Source: CALVGQ01 sp031551965
GTDB lineage: Bacteria; Bacillota_I; Bacilli_A; Erysipelotrichales; Erysipelotrichaceae
Assembly: GCA_031551965.1 (NCBI GenBank)
Contig: JAVBMW010000008.1
Span: 1 to 24,650, forward strand
Reading direction: 5' to 3'
DNA: 24,650 bases
Shown here piece after piece: positions 22,932 to 24,650 of this stretch (its first letter is position 1; the number at the start of each line of letters is the position of its first letter). The translations under genes were made by a program, and so were the position numbers. The notes beneath the pieces were generated by a model. It searched no databases and was not told the DNA's origin. It saw only the letters and a program-made list of their open reading frames with translations.

Positions 22932-23159
22932 TTATTTAGGTTTACGAACTAAAGTATCTTTATGGCATTTACAACATTGCCAAGTAAGTGGTTCAGGATC
23001 TTCGATCTCTCTTAAGTATTCAGCATCTTCACCATAGCACCAATCAGGCATCTTTTCTTCATGTCCACAATTAGTGCATTTCATATCGATGTATTCGGTA
23101 CGATAATTTAAATCGTCCTCGGTAATCATAGTATCAATAGTTTCTTCACGTGGTGTCAT
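22932..23159 (-). CDS. Small zinc-ribbon protein overlapping the end of the IS91-type transposase
   Basis: The protein has 75 residues from the ATG at 23159, which has AAAGG nine bases upstream; the frame is open further upstream but only inside transposase sequence. It has C28-x2-C31 (MKCTNCGHEE) and C62/C63-x-C65 (WQCCKCHKD), a zinc-ribbon arrangement, plus an acidic middle (EDAEYLREIEDPEP). The start codon lies inside the last codons of the transposase, a 14-base overlap, so it was probably read with it. It is intact with its own terminator while the transposase is ruined. It may be a passenger of the element; function unknown. Confidence 0.78.
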   Translation of the reverse strand: MTPREETIDTMITEDDLNYRTEYIDMKCTNCGHEEKMPDWCYGEDAEYLREIEDPEPLTWQCCKCHKDTLVRKPK

Positions 23160-24319
23160 AATTCTCATCCTTTCTACGCACGGGTGGAACCCAGTAATCC
23201 ACATATTCCAAATAATGACCACATTCACAAAGTAAAGGGTCAGTATCGAATATCTCAATCAAATCTTTTCGATAAGTAGATTTATCAATTGATTTATTGT
23301 GTAAACACTGCATAAGCATTTCTTAGACTTTCACTTTATGAGCTGTATTACAAGTAGCATAAAGACCATAATAACGAATCATTTTGAATTGAGCTTCAGG
23401 AATATGCATGATAAGTTTCTTCATAAAAGAAAAAACATGTTCATAGACTTCAATTCTTTCTTCAGTTTTGTGATCTTCATAATAGTAATGAATCTGTTTG
23501 GTAGTCTTATCATAATCAATGATACGACTTTGAGCCATAACAGGTCTACCTGTATAACGAATAATATAATTTACGACAGCTTCTTTTCCTTTTTTATTCT
23601 TCATTTGAGGTGCATTGACATAAAATCCAGTGGTGTCTTCTTTATAAAGTAGATTAATCAATTGACATAATTCTTTAAACTCAGAAGGATAATGTATTTT
23701 ATAGTAAGCTTTAATTTTATCAAGGAGCTGTTTCATGAATGATTTTCTTAAAGTCTCATAATTGATGTAGTTAATAGCTTTATATTTATTCTCTTCATCC
23801 ATACCGCCATCAGTTAATAAGCAATGAATATGAGGATTCCAATTCAGTGCTCTACCAAATGTGTAAAGAGTTAAAATAAATCCTGGTTTGAAAGTATGTT
23901 TCTTACCATATTCATTTTATTGAAAGCATAGAATAAAGTATCTGAAGCAGCATCAAATAAGAAGTTTAAACATTTCCTATCTTTCTTAAAATAGATCATC
24001 AATAGTAAATACAACATGACGATGATTCACATTTAAAGTAGCTTTTGAAATATGTTCAGCACGTTGCTTAGCATATTTGGTACCACAAGAGTTACAGAAT
24101 CTACTTTTACATGTGTAACAGATAATGTGTGACTTATGGCAGTGAGGACATTCATAGATTTCAAAACCACAGTCAAAGAGTACCTCAAGACATCATCTTT
24201 TTAACTTCCTGAACAACGATATCTCGTAGACCTTTTCTTTTAACTTCGGAATCTAAAAGAAACTCATCCCACTGATCAACAAACACTTTTTGAATCGTAA
24301 ACTTATCGGAGTCTTTCAT
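23146..24319 (-). pseudogene. IS91-type (Y2/HUH) transposase, degraded
   Basis: Pieces of one transposase read in several frames. The N-terminal part is DKFTIQKVFVDQWDEFLLDS ... VVQEVKKMMS, with TGA at 24185-24187 where a Cys is expected. A zinc-binding part CPHCHKSHIICYTCKSRFC follows after what looks like an extra T near 24175. HRHVVFTIDD then changes frame at about 23990, and FLFDAASDTLFYAFNKM changes again near 23920. The catalytic part (TFGRALNWNPHIHCLLTDGG with the HxH, then MIRYYGLY) runs to an in-frame TAA at 23323-23325, then continues EMLMQCLHNKSIDKSTYRK ... CECGHYLEYVDYWVPP. Two nonsense codons and about three frameshifts make it inactive. IS91 relatives move by rolling-circle transposition. 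Confidence 0.9.
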
Positions 24320-24563
24320 CTTAGTGAAGGACTTAGTGGATACCTTAGATAAAGGAATAGCTAAATGATCATAAATCAAAAAAACCAGCCCACCTAAATT
24401 ATATCTCAAAGGATATTACTTAGTGAAGACTGATTATTTAAAATGTGTTTTAATTAAACAAAATAAACTTGAATAGTATTCATTTAAATTCAGAAAAGTC
24501 AAGACTTATATTAACAAAAGTATCATGATAATATAACATCATAAAGATAAGGTGGTGTACCAT

Positions 24564-24650
24564 GTGCCTAAAACTATTTCACAAAGTCAGCGATTTTATT
24601 ATGATGAATTACCAGTTGATCAAGCAGTTTGTATCAAAAATGATCTAGAG
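24564..24650 (+). CDS. Unknown protein, N-terminus only (cut by window edge)
   Basis: The frame is open from a GTG at 24564 to the window end, 29 codons, reading VPKTISQSQRFYYDELPVDQ and on to ...KNDLE. The RBS AAGGTGG is eight bases upstream of the GTG. An overlapping ATG (24562) opens another frame that stops after 28 codons, so the GTG frame is the better call. Two of the visible bases (ATGTG) thus serve both. I do not recognise the protein; an accessory or mobile-element role is possible because it follows the transposase remnant. Confidence 0.55.
   Translation, partial: MPKTISQSQRFYYDELPVDQAVCIKNDLE

Overview
The window looks like a chromosomal segment of a low-GC Gram-positive bacterium (Firmicutes/Bacillota). 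I place it tentatively near the Erysipelotrichia. The support is AT-rich DNA, AGGAGG-type ribosome binding sites, sigma-A promoters that are often extended -10 types, T-rich intrinsic terminators, a cysteine T-box, a cre-like site, and the core Firmicutes order cysS-mrnC-rlmB-sigH-rpmG-secE-nusG. The species-level placement is inference.

Left part (1-3,470): a minus-strand operon encodes a LytTR DNA-binding regulator, a DUF3021-type membrane protein, an ABC ATPase and an ABC-2 permease cut by the window edge. It has a good promoter with an inverted repeat over its -35. Next is a minus-strand clpP whose start is probably a TTG. Its upstream region carries a palindrome and is shared with a divergent gap gene.

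Middle (3,470-13,000): gap (glycolytic GAPDH) has a consensus promoter, a cre-like site and a strong terminator. Two paralogous lipoprotein genes follow, each preceded by a similar terminator and extended -10 promoter, so a whole cassette seems to have been duplicated. After them come a short-chain dehydrogenase, an RlaP-type nucleotidyltransferase, a glycosylasparaginase-type Ntn hydrolase, a membrane protein joining a cytoplasmic XRE helix-turn-helix to an outside RCC1-like propeller, FN3-like domain and Pro-Thr tail, a ferredoxin-type aldo/keto reductase, and a polytopic membrane protein.

Core operon (13,000-18,420): a Cys T-box leader precedes a 64-residue zinc-ribbon protein and cysS. 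The canonical cysS start (13471, strong RBS) runs into an in-frame TAA at codon 7, and the rest of the gene is intact. This is the oddest thing in the window. mrnC, rlmB, a SigH-like sigma factor, a HAD phosphatase, rpmG (51 aa), secE and nusG follow, ending in a terminator.

Right part (18,420-24,650): a small ribbon-helix-helix protein lies divergent to a 1,298-residue receptor with two solute-binding-like domains, a GGDEF domain, then GAF-PAS-PAS. Beyond it is a decayed IS91-type transposase with several nonsense and frameshift lesions. An intact small zinc-ribbon gene overlaps the transposase's 3' end. A gene starting with GTG runs off the right edge.
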